Assembly: GCF_021284745.1 (NCBI RefSeq)
Contig: NZ_CP089925.1
Coordinates: forward strand, 558,001 to 622,000
Length of the DNA: 64,000 nucleotides
Reading direction: 5' to 3'
Source: Lysobacter sp. KIS68-7
Lineage (GTDB): Bacteria > Pseudomonadota > Gammaproteobacteria > Xanthomonadales > Xanthomonadaceae
The notes below the pieces were generated by a model. That model saw only the letters and a program-made list of their open reading frames with translations. It ran no database searches and was not told the DNA's origin. The translations under genes were made by a program, and so were the position numbers. This document shows positions 17,318-27,590 of the stretch, in pieces. Each line of letters starts with the position of its first letter. The stretch's first letter is position 1.

Positions 17318-17348
17318 GCGGCCGTCCATGCGACGGCCGCTTCCTTTT
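17318..17348 (+). terminator. Intrinsic terminator of the decarboxylase operon
   Basis: A nine-base perfect stem (GCGGCCGTC at 17318-17326, complement at 17332-17340) with a five-base CATGC loop is followed by TTCCTTTT. It starts ten bases after the DUF2950 stop. The tail runs into the stop codon of the convergent MscS gene. No T-run exists on the other side, so it works in one direction. Confidence 0.9.
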
Positions 17349-18969
17349 AGGGCGAGCGCCCTTCCCAACGCGCCTTCGGCACGACCTTCGCCGACTCGGG
17401 ATCGCCTTCGTAATGCGGCGTCATGATCTGCACGTTCGCATCGTTGAACGCATCCTGGATCTGCGCGTGCAACTCGCTCAGGATGGGCCAGCGCTGCTGC
17501 ACGTCGGCGATGCGCACGCGCAAGCGATACTCGATGCCGAAATCCGAAAGCGCGGTCTGCAGCACCAGCGGCGGCGGGTCGGCCTGCACGCCCTGCGTGG
17601 CATTCGCGGCCTGCAGCAGCAAGCGCGTGACCTGTCGCCACGCTTCGTCGTAACCGATCACGACGACGGCCTGCAGCCACATCCCCGGGCCATCGGCGGC
17701 GCGCGAGAGATTCTCCAGCCGATCTCCGAGCAGCACGTTGTTGGGAAAGCTGACTTCCACGCCCATCGGCGTGCGGATGCGCGTGGTGAACAAGCCGATC
17801 TGCTGCACGATGCCTTCGACATCGCCCGCGCGCACGACATCGCCGACCGCCATCGTGCGTGAATACAACAACGTGAAGCCGCCCGCCGCCTGCCCCACGA
17901 TGCTCGATGCACCGATCGACACCATCAGACCGACGAACACGCTCAGGCCCTTGAACGCATCCGTCCCCGCGCCCGGCAGGTAGGGATAGGCCATCGCGAT
18001 CGCGAACAACCAGATGATGACGACCACGATCTTGCGCGTGGGCTCGGCCAGCTGCGAATCGATGCCGATGAACTGGAAGCGCCCGTGCTGCACGCCTTGG
18101 AAGGTGACGCTGATGGTCTGCGCGACGAGACGGCCGGCGAGCAGGATGACGAACGCGGTGATCAGGCCCGGAATCGAATGCAGGATGGCGCTGCCCCACC
18201 GGCCGAGGCGCCCGCTCATCCACTCGGTCATCGCACCCGCCCACGGCTGCGTGTACGAGAAGTGCGAGAAGCAGAAGCGCAGCCACTCCTCCATCACGAC
18301 GATCACGAAGACCCAGGCGATGAAGCGCCCGAGCCCCCGTCCGCTCGCCGCGAACGCCATGGCCACCTGCCGCGTGTTCGGGCTGGCGATCTTCGACAGG
18401 CGTGCTTTCACATAGGCGTCGACCTGCCGGCGGATGCGCACGGCGATGAAGCGGAACAGCCACAGCACGACCAGCGCGATGAGCGTGGCGATCACCATCC
18501 AGCCGATGCCGCGCAGCACGCGCTGCGGTGCGCGCGCCGTTTCCGCGGCCTGCACCGCATCGTTGAGGTGCGTGAGGATTTCGGCGCGCGCTTGGTCCAT
18601 CGTCTGGCCTTCCAGCGTGTCCAAGTCGCCGGGCGTCACGACGGCGACGAGTTGCCCGTCGAGCAGGACGATCAGGCCCTGCGGCGCCATCTGGTAGCTG
18701 GCCTTCGCAACGCCGGGTTCTTCGACGATGCGCTCGATGTTGTCCTCCGCCGCGCGGGCGCGCCGCTCGGGCGGGTTGCCGAGGAAGCGCGAACGGAAGG
18801 TGACGATGTCGCGGTTGAAGAAATGCGCGGTGGCGGTGGCGGCCGGCGCCTGCACCGTGGCGGGTGCAGCCATGGTCGTCGCCGGCGCGGCGGCATGCGC
18901 GAGGCCGCAGGCGAGCGCGAACACCGCGAGCACGCGGCGGACGAAAGCGATGGGGGCATGCACGGTCAT
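17347..18969 (-). CDS. Small-conductance mechanosensitive channel family protein (MscS-like)
   Basis: 540 residues. A signal peptide (FALACGLAHAAA) leads to an exported N-terminal domain of about 120 residues, then four or five membrane helices (GIGWMVIATLIALVVLWLF; FIAWVFVIVVMEEWLRF; IPGLITAFVILLAGRLVAQ; IVVVIIWLFAIAMAYPYLP). The pore helix GLMVSIGASSIVGQAAGGFTLLYSRTMAVGDVV matches MscS TM3, and the beta domain has GIVQQIGLFTTRIRTPMGVEVSFPNNVLLG. It releases solutes on hypo-osmotic shock from the inner membrane. The periplasmic extension makes it longer than E. coli MscS (286 residues). It is monocistronic, convergent with the DUF2950 gene. Confidence 0.93.
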   Translation of the reverse strand: MTVHAPIAFVRRVLAVFALACGLAHAAAPATTMAAPATVQAPAATATAHFFNRDIVTFRSRFLGNPPERRARAAEDNIERIVEEPGVAKASYQMAPQGLIVLLDGQLVAVVTPGDLDTLEGQTMDQARAEILTHLNDAVQAAETARAPQRVLRGIGWMVIATLIALVVLWLFRFIAVRIRRQVDAYVKARLSKIASPNTRQVAMAFAASGRGLGRFIAWVFVIVVMEEWLRFCFSHFSYTQPWAGAMTEWMSGRLGRWGSAILHSIPGLITAFVILLAGRLVAQTISVTFQGVQHGRFQFIGIDSQLAEPTRKIVVVIIWLFAIAMAYPYLPGAGTDAFKGLSVFVGLMVSIGASSIVGQAAGGFTLLYSRTMAVGDVVRAGDVEGIVQQIGLFTTRIRTPMGVEVSFPNNVLLGDRLENLSRAADGPGMWLQAVVVIGYDEAWRQVTRLLLQAANATQGVQADPPPLVLQTALSDFGIEYRLRVRIADVQQRWPILSELHAQIQDAFNDANVQIMTPHYEGDPESAKVVPKARWEGRSP

Positions 18970-19036
18970 GGCAAAGGAGCCAACGCGACCCGGCCGCTTT
19001 CACGGCCGACCGCCCGGCGCCTGCCGACCCGCGGGG

Positions 19037-20518
<1,482 letters not shown>

Positions 20519-20594
20519 GCGGGCGTCACACCGGTCCGGGAGAATCGAAGGCCATCGCAAGGACGACGGACGGAAGCAGGATCGCTTCCACGAG

Positions 20595-20629
20595 GGCCGA
20601 TGCCGCAAGGCATCGGCCTTTGCTTTTTT
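20595..20629 (+). terminator. Strong plus-strand terminator between trpE and rpe, antisense to both
   Basis: A ten-base perfect stem (GGCCGATGCC, 20595-20604, complement 20609-20618) with a GCAA tetraloop is followed by TTTGCTTTTTT. The T-run is on the plus strand although both flanking genes are on the minus strand, and it overlaps the rpe stop codon. For minus-strand transcripts the hairpin has no T-run behind it. Confidence 0.75.
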
Positions 20630-21302
20630 ACTTGCGCGTGGCGGCGACCGCGTCCTTCATGCGCTTCACGACATCGGCGTATTCGGCCTGGCCGAAGATC
20701 GCCGAACCGGCGACGAAGGTATCCGCGCCCGCACGGGCGATCTCCGCGATGTTGTCCGGCTTCACGCCGCCGTCGATTTCCAGGCGGATCGGCTTGCCGG
20801 TGGCATCGATGCGTTCGCGGATGCGGCGCAGTTTTTCCAGCGCCGAGGGAATGAAGGCCTGCCCGCCGAAGCCGGGATTCACCGACATCACCAGCACCAT
20901 GTCGAGTTCTTCGAGGACATAGTCGAGCACGTCGATCGGCGTCGCCGGATTGAGCACCACGCCCGCCTGGCAGCCGTGCGACTTGATCAACTGGATCGTG
21001 CGGTGCACATGGCGACTTGCTTCGGGATGGAAGGTGATCATCGACGCGCCGGCCTTCGCGAAGTCCGGGACGATGCGGTCGACCGGTTCGATCATCAGGT
21101 GCACGTCGATCGGCGCGGTCACGCCATGCTTGCGCAGCGCTTCGCACACCAGCGGGCCGATGGTCAGGTTCGGCACGTAGTGGTTGTCCATGACGTCGAA
21201 GTGGACCCAGTCGGCGCCGGCGCGCAGGACGTTGTCGACCTCCTCGCCGAGCTTGGCGAAGTTCGCCGAGAGGATGGACGGGGCGATCACAGTCGATTGC
21301 AT
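20628..21302 (-). CDS. rpe: Ribulose-phosphate 3-epimerase
   Basis: 224 residues, the usual family length. Interconverts ribulose 5-phosphate and xylulose 5-phosphate in the pentose phosphate pathway, as a metal-dependent TIM barrel. Visible motifs: [34 protein letters not shown] (metal-binding His and Asp), [41 protein letters not shown] (catalytic Asp) and [14 protein letters not shown]. It sits upstream of trpE, a common arrangement in xanthomonads, and 24 bp downstream of a J-domain gene. Confidence 0.97.
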   Translation of the reverse strand: MQSTVIAPSILSANFAKLGEEVDNVLRAGADWVHFDVMDNHYVPNLTIGPLVCEALRKHGVTAPIDVHLMIEPVDRIVPDFAKAGASMITFHPEASRHVHRTIQLIKSHGCQAGVVLNPATPIDVLDYVLEELDMVLVMSVNPGFGGQAFIPSALEKLRRIRERIDATGKPIRLEIDGGVKPDNIAEIARAGADTFVAGSAIFGQAEYADVVKRMKDAVAATRK

Positions 21303-21326
21303 GGCGTCAGGGTCCGTAGCTTGGGG

Positions 21327-21662
21327 TCAGCGGCGCTTGCGCAGCGCCTGGATGCGGTCGTAGGCGGCATTGATCTCGCCGGCGCGGGCGGCGGCCTGGC
21401 GTTGCAGGTCGCTGGCCGCGTTGGCGAGGCGGTCGGGGTGGTACTGGGCGATCAGGCGGCGGTAGGCCAGGTCGATCTCCGAATCCGTGGCTTCCTCGGT
21501 GAGGCCGAGCACCCGGTACGGGTCCTCCTTCGGGCCGCTGAACCAGTCGCGATCCAGCGCATGGCCGATCAGCAGGCCGATGAGGAGCCCGAGCAGCGGG
21601 TTGGACCGCAGGAGCGCGGCCCCGGCGAAGGCGCCGAGCAGCTTTCCGTACCAACGATTCAT
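21327..21662 (-). CDS. Small membrane-anchored J-domain protein
   Basis: 111 residues. The N-terminus is a glycine-rich membrane segment ([30 protein letters not shown]) like that of DjlA, and the C-terminal 65 residues form a J domain ([34 protein letters not shown]) with an intact HPD tripeptide. The TerB domain that separates these parts in DjlA is missing. It should recruit and stimulate DnaK at the inner membrane. It lies just upstream of rpe on the same strand and is divergent from purC. Confidence 0.9.
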   Translation of the reverse strand: MNRWYGKLLGAFAGAALLRSNPLLGLLIGLLIGHALDRDWFSGPKEDPYRVLGLTEEATDSEIDLAYRRLIAQYHPDRLANAASDLQRQAAARAGEINAAYDRIQALRKRR

Positions 21663-21738
21663 GCGCGCAGTCTACAGGCGCGCAGCCGGGGGCCGGCGTA
21701 CACTACGGCGCCCTGCGTCAGAGTGGCTGCGCTTGGCG

Positions 21739-22647
21739 ATGTCCTTGTCGACCCGACCCTCCCTCCTCCAGGCCGACCTGCCCGGGCTCAAGCTCCGGCA
21801 CCGCGGCAAGGTGCGCGACGTGTTCGAGCTGCCGGGCGACCGGCTGCTGATCGTGGCGACCGACCGCCTTTCGGCCTTCGATGTCGTGCTCCCCGATCCG
21901 ATCCCGGGCAAGGGCGAGATGCTCTGCCAGATCAGCAACTTCTGGTTCGACAAGACCAGCGCGCTCATGCCGAACCATCTCACCGGCGTGGACGTGGCGA
22001 GCGTGCTGCCCGCGGGTGTCGATGCCTCGCTGTATGCGAAACGCGCCGTGGTCACCAAGCGCCTGAAGCCGGTGCCGGTGGAAGCGATCGCGCGCGGTTA
22101 CCTGATCGGCAGCGGCTGGAAGGATTACCAGCGCACCGGGCGCGTCAGCGGCATCGCGCTGGCCGACGGCCTGCGCCAGGCGGAACAACTGCCGCAACCG
22201 ATCTTCACCCCGTCGACCAAGGCCGCCGTGGGCGACCACGACGAGAACATCGACTTCGACACGATGGTGCGCATCGTCGGCGCCGACCTCGCCGAGCAGG
22301 TGCGCGACGCCACGCTGCGCCTGTACGAATATGCACGCGACCATGCCGCGGCGCGCGGCATCATCCTGGCCGACACCAAGTTCGAATTCGGCACCGATGA
22401 AGACGGTCGCCTGTACGTGATGGACGAAATGCTCACGCCGGATTCCTCGCGCTACTGGCCTGCCGACGAATACAAGGTGGGCATCAGCCCGCCGAGTTAC
22501 GACAAGCAGTTCGTGCGCGATTACCTGGAACAGGTGGGCTGGGACAAGACGCCGCCGGGCCCGCGACTGCCGGCCGATGTCATCGAACGCACGCGCGCGA
22601 AGTACGCCGAGGCGCTGCAGCGCCTGGCCGGGATCTCGGTCGACTGA
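21739..22647 (+). CDS. purC: Phosphoribosylaminoimidazole-succinocarboxamide synthase
   Basis: 302 residues. Joins CAIR and aspartate using ATP to give SAICAR in purine synthesis, in the cytoplasm. Motifs include [69 protein letters not shown] and the SAICAR synthetase signature [13 protein letters not shown]. The length fits the eukaryote-like/proteobacterial single-domain form (about 300), longer than the 237-residue E. coli form. The ATG at 21739 begins the conserved region; the longer upstream ORF overlaps the J-protein gene on the other strand. Confidence 0.97.
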   Translation: MSLSTRPSLLQADLPGLKLRHRGKVRDVFELPGDRLLIVATDRLSAFDVVLPDPIPGKGEMLCQISNFWFDKTSALMPNHLTGVDVASVLPAGVDASLYAKRAVVTKRLKPVPVEAIARGYLIGSGWKDYQRTGRVSGIALADGLRQAEQLPQPIFTPSTKAAVGDHDENIDFDTMVRIVGADLAEQVRDATLRLYEYARDHAAARGIILADTKFEFGTDEDGRLYVMDEMLTPDSSRYWPADEYKVGISPPSYDKQFVRDYLEQVGWDKTPPGPRLPADVIERTRAKYAEALQRLAGISVD

Positions 22648-22664
22648 TCACAACGGGAGGCGCC

Positions 22665-23165
22665 ATGGACACCGTGCATGACGACAGCGCTTTGCAGGCG
22701 CGCCCCATCGACCGTTGGTTCGACAGTTATTCCGGCGACCACCGCAACACCATCAACCAACGCATCCACGTGATCGCCGTGCCGGCGATCCTGTGGAGCG
22801 TGATCGCGCTGCTGTGGTGCATCCCGGTTCCGCCGGGCGGCTGGTTCCGCCCCGGCATCTTCGCGGGCCTGGCGATGGTGGCCGCGGCGATGTTCTACCT
22901 GAAGGCCTCGCGGATGCTGGGGCTGTGGATGGTCGCGGTGTTCGTCGTCATGGGCGCGGTGACGTGGTGGCTGTATGCCGCCTTCGGTGCGCGCACGGTG
23001 TTGTCGCTGGCGATCGGCGTGTTCGTCGTCGCCTGGATCGCACAGTTCATCGGCCACAAGTTCGAAGGGCGCAAGCCCAGCTTCCTCACCGATCTCACCT
23101 ACCTGCTGATCGGTCCCGCCTGGGTGGTCGCCAAGGGCCTGCGCAAGCTGGGCATCGCGTGGTAA
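22665..23165 (+). CDS. DUF962/Mpo1-like membrane protein
   Basis: 166 residues with four to five membrane helices. It carries the family histidines in WFDSYSGDHRNTINQRIHVIAVP and IAQFIGHKFEGRKPSFLTDLTYLLIGPAWV, the pattern of DUF962/YGL010w/Mpo1. Yeast Mpo1 is an iron-dependent dioxygenase acting on 2-hydroxy fatty acids; the spaced histidines are conserved here, so a lipid alpha-oxidation role is possible but unproven. The ATG at 22665 has GGGAGG before it. It follows purC by 17 bp and its end overlaps the EamA gene. Confidence 0.88.
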   Translation: MDTVHDDSALQARPIDRWFDSYSGDHRNTINQRIHVIAVPAILWSVIALLWCIPVPPGGWFRPGIFAGLAMVAAAMFYLKASRMLGLWMVAVFVVMGAVTWWLYAAFGARTVLSLAIGVFVVAWIAQFIGHKFEGRKPSFLTDLTYLLIGPAWVVAKGLRKLGIAW

Positions 23166-24073
23166 ACGGCGCGCAGGGCGGCGGCCTGCGCGGCCGCGAT
23201 CTCGCGCTCGTGCTCGTGATCTGCGTTGCATGGGCCTGCAACTTCCTGACCTCCGCCTTCGCGCTGCGCGAGATTCCGCCGTTCCTGTTCACCGCGGTGC
23301 GACTGTCGATCCTCGCGCTCGCGCTCGTCTGGTTCGTGAAGGCACCGCCGGCCGGACAGTGGCCGCGACTGATCGCGGTGGCGCTGTGCAACGGCGTGCT
23401 GCATTTCGGATTGAGTTTCTGGTCCTTGCACTTGGCCGGCGATCTCGCCTCGCCTGCGATCGCGATGCAGAGTTACGTGCCCATGGCGGCCCTGCTCGCG
23501 TGGTGGTTGCTCGGCGAACGTTTTGGTTGGCGCACGGGCCTGGCGATCGCGATCAGCTTCGCGGGCGTGCTGGTGCTCGGCTTCGATCCGATCGTGCTCG
23601 ATTCGCCGATCTCGCTCGTGCTGATGCTGGTGTCCGCGGTGTTCCTGGCGATCGGCACCGTGCTCATGCGCGGGCTGAGCGGCGTCAACATGATCAGCCA
23701 GCAAGGCTGGACGGCGATCATCAGCGTGGTGCCGCTGCTGTTGCTGAGCACCGTGTTCGAACCGGGCAACTGGCATGCGCTGCGCGAGGCCACGTGGATC
23801 GGCTGGGGCGGCGCGGTGTATTCCGCGGTGTTCGCCTCGATGCTCGGGCACGGCTTGTATTACGTGCTCGTGCAGCGCCATCCGGTCGCGCAGGTGACGC
23901 CGTGGCTATTGCTCGCGCCGATGCTCGCGGTCGTGCTCGGCCTGGTGTTCTGGGGCGACCATCCGGGCCCGCGCCTGTGGATCGGCGGCGCGATGGTGCT
24001 CGGCGGCGTGCTGATCATCGCGCTGCGCGCGCTGGCGAAGATGCGGCCCTTGCAGGTGCCGGAAGAGATCTGA
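23159..24073 (+). CDS. EamA (DMT superfamily) transporter
   Basis: 304 residues with ten predicted membrane helices in two EamA repeats: RDLALVLVICVAWACNFLTSAFALREIPPFLFTAVR begins the first and SPISLVLMLVSAVFLAIGTVLMRGLSGVNM the second; a Pro-rich loop (QRHPVAQVTPWLLLAPM) precedes the last helices. Relatives export amino acids or metabolites (YedA/EamA type). The start is GTG at 23159, overlapping the DUF962 stop by seven bases; it leaves just enough residues before the first helix. No substrate can be named. Confidence 0.88.
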   Translation: MVNGAQGGGLRGRDLALVLVICVAWACNFLTSAFALREIPPFLFTAVRLSILALALVWFVKAPPAGQWPRLIAVALCNGVLHFGLSFWSLHLAGDLASPAIAMQSYVPMAALLAWWLLGERFGWRTGLAIAISFAGVLVLGFDPIVLDSPISLVLMLVSAVFLAIGTVLMRGLSGVNMISQQGWTAIISVVPLLLLSTVFEPGNWHALREATWIGWGGAVYSAVFASMLGHGLYYVLVQRHPVAQVTPWLLLAPMLAVVLGLVFWGDHPGPRLWIGGAMVLGGVLIIALRALAKMRPLQVPEEI

Positions 24074-24077
24074 CGGG

Positions 24078-24455
24078 TCAGCGGCCCGTGCGGAGGTCGC
24101 GCAGCAATCCGTTGAGCCAGGTCGCGCTGTCCATCTCGCGGCCATCGGCCAGGCGCACGCGATAGGGCTTGCCGCTCATCGAGGATCGGGAACCGAGCAC
24201 GTCGATGAACTGTTCCGGCGTGCGCACCTTGGCGCCCGCGGCCTCGCGCTTGCGCTGCAGGTGCGCGGCGGCTTCGGTCGCGGTGTATTCGCTGCCGTTG
24301 CGGATGAAGACGACGCCCTTTGCGTGGGCGACGCGATCGATCAGGGCATCGATCTCCGCGGCGGGCGTGCGCGCGCTGGTCGCAGCGGGTTGGGCGGCGT
24401 GCGACGCGAACGGCAGGCCGGCGAGGAGTGCGGCAATCAGGATGAAGGTGCGCAT
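24078..24455 (-). CDS. DUF5329 family periplasmic protein
   Basis: 125 residues. A signal peptide (ILIAALLAGLPFASHAA) precedes a small domain: AEIDALIDRVAHAKGVVFIRNGSEYTATEAAAHLQRKREAAGAKVRTPEQFIDVLGSRSSMSGKPYRVRLADGREMDSATWLNGLL. The FIRNG(S/T)xY, AAxHLxxK and SSxSGxPY elements match DUF5329. Function unknown. The ATG at 24455 opens the signal peptide; the long in-frame extension is a shadow of the next gene. It is last in a possible five-gene minus-strand run. Confidence 0.85.
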   Translation of the reverse strand: MRTFILIAALLAGLPFASHAAQPAATSARTPAAEIDALIDRVAHAKGVVFIRNGSEYTATEAAAHLQRKREAAGAKVRTPEQFIDVLGSRSSMSGKPYRVRLADGREMDSATWLNGLLRDLRTGR

Positions 24456-24478
24456 GCGGGGAGTCTGCGGGCGCGTGT

Positions 24479-25339
24479 TCAACGCTGCATGAACATCGCC
24501 GCGGTCGGACGGAAGGCGCGGGGCGCGTAGCCGAAATCCTGTTGCGCGGGCGCGAGGTCGAACACCAGGTCGCTGCGCATGCGGGCGACGGCGGCATCGC
24601 CGAAACCGCCGATGCGCCCCATCGCGTGGGCGCCGAGCAGGGCGAGGCCGAACAGGGGGCCGGGAACTTCGTACAAGGTCGGGGGCGGATCGAGGACCGC
24701 GAGCACGCGTTGCACCATGTCGCGGTAGGCGAGGCGTTCGCCCCCCGGCAAGGCATAGGCCTTCCCACCCGCGGCCGGCGCATCGCACGCGGCGAAGGCG
24801 GCCTGCGCGAGGTCGGCGACATGCACGGGCTGGCGCAGCCCCTTCGCACCGCGCGGCAGCACGAAGCGACCCCAGCGATGCGCGAGCGATGCGATGCGCG
24901 TGAGCGTGTGGTCGCGGCCGACGCCGTACACGAGCGTGGGGCGCAGCATCGTGGCCTGCGCGCCGACCGACGCAGCGCGATCGAACACGCGGCGCTCGCC
25001 CTCGCGCAGCCGTTCGGCGACTTCGCGTTCCTTCGGATCCGACGATCCGCGCTTCACGTCGATGCTCGTCGATCCGAAAGCCACCACGCGCGGGCATTCG
25101 ATCGCGGCCCGCGCATACCACTGCGCGAATGCGTCCAGCGGCCCGCAACTGAAGATCGTATCGACCTCGCGCGGCGCGCCATCGAACGCAGGCAGGCTGC
25201 CTTCCAGCCAATGCAGGCCCGGGCGATCGCGCTGCGCGTGTCGCGACACGGCGGTGACGCGCCAGCCATCCGCTTCCAGCAGATCGATCAGCGGCTCGCC
25301 GATCTGTCCGGTCGCGCCGAAGACGAGGGCATGCCGCAC
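24479..25339 (-). CDS. NAD(P)-dependent epimerase/dehydratase family protein (atypical SDR)
   Basis: 286 residues, Rossmann fold. The N-terminus VRHALVFGATGQIGEPLIDLLEADGWRVTAVSR has the GxxGxxG dinucleotide-binding loop. FGSTSIDVKRGSS replaces the usual SSxxxYG region, and no classical YxxxK is evident (the later LVYGVGRDHTLTR is at the equivalent of the substrate region), so this is an atypical, possibly non-catalytic SDR. The start is GTG at 25339 with GGAG upstream, one base after the nhaA stop. Substrate unknown. Confidence 0.87.
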   Translation of the reverse strand: MRHALVFGATGQIGEPLIDLLEADGWRVTAVSRHAQRDRPGLHWLEGSLPAFDGAPREVDTIFSCGPLDAFAQWYARAAIECPRVVAFGSTSIDVKRGSSDPKEREVAERLREGERRVFDRAASVGAQATMLRPTLVYGVGRDHTLTRIASLAHRWGRFVLPRGAKGLRQPVHVADLAQAAFAACDAPAAGGKAYALPGGERLAYRDMVQRVLAVLDPPPTLYEVPGPLFGLALLGAHAMGRIGGFGDAAVARMRSDLVFDLAPAQQDFGYAPRAFRPTAAMFMQR

Positions 25340-25340
25340 C

Positions 25341-26567
25341 TCAGGGCTCCGCGCGCTCGGGCAGCACGGCGCGCAACCACGCGATGCCGAGCACGGCCGA
25401 GATGACCGAAGCGACGAAGATGCCGAGCACGGCTTCCTCGTAGCGCACCGCGTCCACGTAGGCCAGCGAACCGATGAACAGGCTCATCGTGAAGCCGATG
25501 CCGCACAACAGGCCCAGGCCGAGCATCGCGCGCACGTCCATGCCGCGCGGGAACGGCGCCCAACCCAGCGCGCGCAAGGCGAGCGCGGCGCCGACGATGC
25601 CGATCGGCTTGCCCACCAGCAGGCCGAGCGCGATGCCCAACGGCAACTTGTCGAACGCCTGCGAGACTTCCAGGTCGCCGAATTCGAGCCCGGCATTGAA
25701 GAACGCGAACACCGGCAGGATCGCGAAGGCGACCCACGGATGCAGCGCGTGCTCCAGCGTTTCCAGCGGCGAGTGCTCGGTGGCATCGTCGATCTTGTTG
25801 CGCTTGTCGACATGCGGAATGAGCAGGCCGGTGGCGACGCCGGCCAGCGTGGCGTGCACGCCGGATTTCAGCACGCACACCCACAGCACCGCGCCGATCG
25901 CCAGGTAGGGCACCAGCGATTTCACACCCAGGCGGTTCATCGCGAACATCGACACGATTGCCGCCACCGCGAGCGAGAGCGCCCACACCGACAGGCCATG
26001 CGAATAGAAGACCGCGATGATCACGATCGCGATCAGGTCGTCGACCACCGCGATCGTCGACAGCAACAGCTTCATCCCGATCGGCACGCGCGAGCCAAGC
26101 AGGGCGAGCACGCCCAGTGCGAACGCGATGTCGGTGGCCGTCGGCACGGCCCAGCCGCGCATGGCCGAGGAGTCTTCGCTGTTGAGCGCATAGAAGATCA
26201 GCGCCGGCACGGCGACGCCCGCCACGGCGCACACCATCGGCATGATGACCTGCGCGCGCCCGGCGAGTTGCCCGCCCACCATTTCGCGCTTGATCTCCAG
26301 CGCGACGAGCAGGAAGAAGATCGCCATCAGGCCGTCGTTGACCCACAACAGCAAGGGCTTGGCGATGCCCACGTTGCCCGCGCTGACTTCCACTGGCAGG
26401 TCGAGCAGCGCGTGGTAGGTCTCGCGCCAGGGCGAATTGACGAAGAGCAGCGCGACCACGGCCGCGACGATCAGGACGATGCCGCCCGCCGCCTCGTAGC
26501 GGAAGAATTCGGCGAACGCGCGCATGGCGCGTGCGAGGACGGGCGCGGGGACGTTCGATGCGGTCAT
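25341..26567 (-). CDS. nhaA: Na+/H+ antiporter NhaA
   Basis: 408 residues with twelve membrane segments. Exchanges two protons for one sodium ion across the inner membrane for pH and salt homeostasis. The ion-binding aspartates are present in TIAVVDDLIAIVII (paired Asp, equivalent to D163/D164 of E. coli NhaA) and in VPTATDIAFALGVLALLG (D133 equivalent). Other signatures: FFLLVALEIKREMVGGQL, GVHATLAGVATGLLIPH, FAILPVFAFFNAGL and GIGFTMSLFIGSLA. It lies 30 bp after a cation antiporter gene and one base before the SDR gene. Confidence 0.97.
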   Translation of the reverse strand: MTASNVPAPVLARAMRAFAEFFRYEAAGGIVLIVAAVVALLFVNSPWRETYHALLDLPVEVSAGNVGIAKPLLLWVNDGLMAIFFLLVALEIKREMVGGQLAGRAQVIMPMVCAVAGVAVPALIFYALNSEDSSAMRGWAVPTATDIAFALGVLALLGSRVPIGMKLLLSTIAVVDDLIAIVIIAVFYSHGLSVWALSLAVAAIVSMFAMNRLGVKSLVPYLAIGAVLWVCVLKSGVHATLAGVATGLLIPHVDKRNKIDDATEHSPLETLEHALHPWVAFAILPVFAFFNAGLEFGDLEVSQAFDKLPLGIALGLLVGKPIGIVGAALALRALGWAPFPRGMDVRAMLGLGLLCGIGFTMSLFIGSLAYVDAVRYEEAVLGIFVASVISAVLGIAWLRAVLPERAEP

Positions 26568-26597
26568 GCGCGGGAGTCTAACCGCGACCCGACGCGA

Positions 26598-27551
26598 TCA
26601 AAGCGACCTCGCTACCAGCACGAACGCAAGCCATGCCGCGTAGGCAACGACCAGGATGCCGCCTTCCAGCTTGCTGATGCGCAGGTCGCCGCGCAGCATC
26701 GGATACAGCGCGAGTGCGAAGACCACGGCCGCGGGCATTTCGAAGGCGACGAAGGACGCAGGCAGGGGCAAGGGACGAAACGCCGCCATGCCGCCGAGCA
26801 CGAGCGTCAGGTTGCACAGGCTCGATCCGATCACGTGGCCGACGACCAGTTCACCCTGCCCGCGCCGCGCCGCGAGTACCGCCGCCGCGATTTCCGGCAG
26901 CGCCGTGCCGATGGCGACCGGCACCAGGCCCGTGAGGAGCGGTCCCATGCCGAGCGAGGCGCCGACTGCAGGCGCGCTGGACACGATCCACTTCGCGCCG
27001 TAGCAAAGCACGATCGCCGCGATGACGAATCGCGCGATGTTCATGCCGAGTCCGCCGCGCGTCTCGGAGTATTCGTCGAGCACCTTGCGCACTTCGTCGC
27101 TGTCGCTGCGCGAACGCGCGAAGGCGAAGGCCACGACGGCGACGAACGCGAGCAACAGCAGCATGCCGTCCATGCGCGACAGCACGCCGTCGTAGCCCAG
27201 CCCGATCGTCGCGATGCCGAGCACGATGAAACAGACGAGCAGCGGCGACAGCGCGCGCCAGCGCACGACCAGCGGCGCGGTGAGCGCGGCCAGGCCGAGG
27301 GTCAGGCCGAAGTTGACGAGGTTGCTGCCGACCGCGTTGCCCAGCGCCAGCGACTGCGCGCCGACGAAGGCCGCGCGTGCATTGACGACGAGTTCGGGAA
27401 TGGAGGTCGCGAAGGCGACGAGGACCAGGCCGGTGGCGAACGGCGACAGCCCGTAGTGCTTCGCGAGCCCGTTGGCTCCCTTCACCACCGAATCGCCGCC
27501 CAGCATCAGGAACGCGAGGCCGAGCACGAAAAAACCCCAGACTTCGAACAT
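26598..27551 (-). CDS. CaCA-family sodium/calcium antiporter (YrbG-like)
   Basis: 317 residues, ten membrane helices in two inverted repeats. The alpha-repeat motifs are GLVLVAFATSIPELVVNARAAFVGAQSLALGNAVGSNLVNFG and GLVPVAIGTALPEIAAAVLAARRGQGELVVGHVIGSSLCNL, each with the ion-coordinating Glu and Asn/Ser. A cytoplasmic loop rich in Arg/Asp/Glu lies between the halves. The start at 27551 is the second of two close ATGs, the one correctly spaced from GGAGGG. Exchange of calcium (or another cation) for sodium or protons is expected; with nhaA downstream this is a cation-homeostasis pair. Confidence 0.94.
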   Translation of the reverse strand: MFEVWGFFVLGLAFLMLGGDSVVKGANGLAKHYGLSPFATGLVLVAFATSIPELVVNARAAFVGAQSLALGNAVGSNLVNFGLTLGLAALTAPLVVRWRALSPLLVCFIVLGIATIGLGYDGVLSRMDGMLLLLAFVAVVAFAFARSRSDSDEVRKVLDEYSETRGGLGMNIARFVIAAIVLCYGAKWIVSSAPAVGASLGMGPLLTGLVPVAIGTALPEIAAAVLAARRGQGELVVGHVIGSSLCNLTLVLGGMAAFRPLPLPASFVAFEMPAAVVFALALYPMLRGDLRISKLEGGILVVAYAAWLAFVLVARSL

Positions 27552-27590
27552 CGGCATCCCTCCGGTGGACAAGGCGGTGCGAGTCTAACG

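Noticed and set aside
20519-20594. Tryptophan attenuator upstream of trpE
   Set aside because: The only short reading frame (nine codons) contains no tryptophan codon, and the nearby hairpin has its T-run on the opposite strand.
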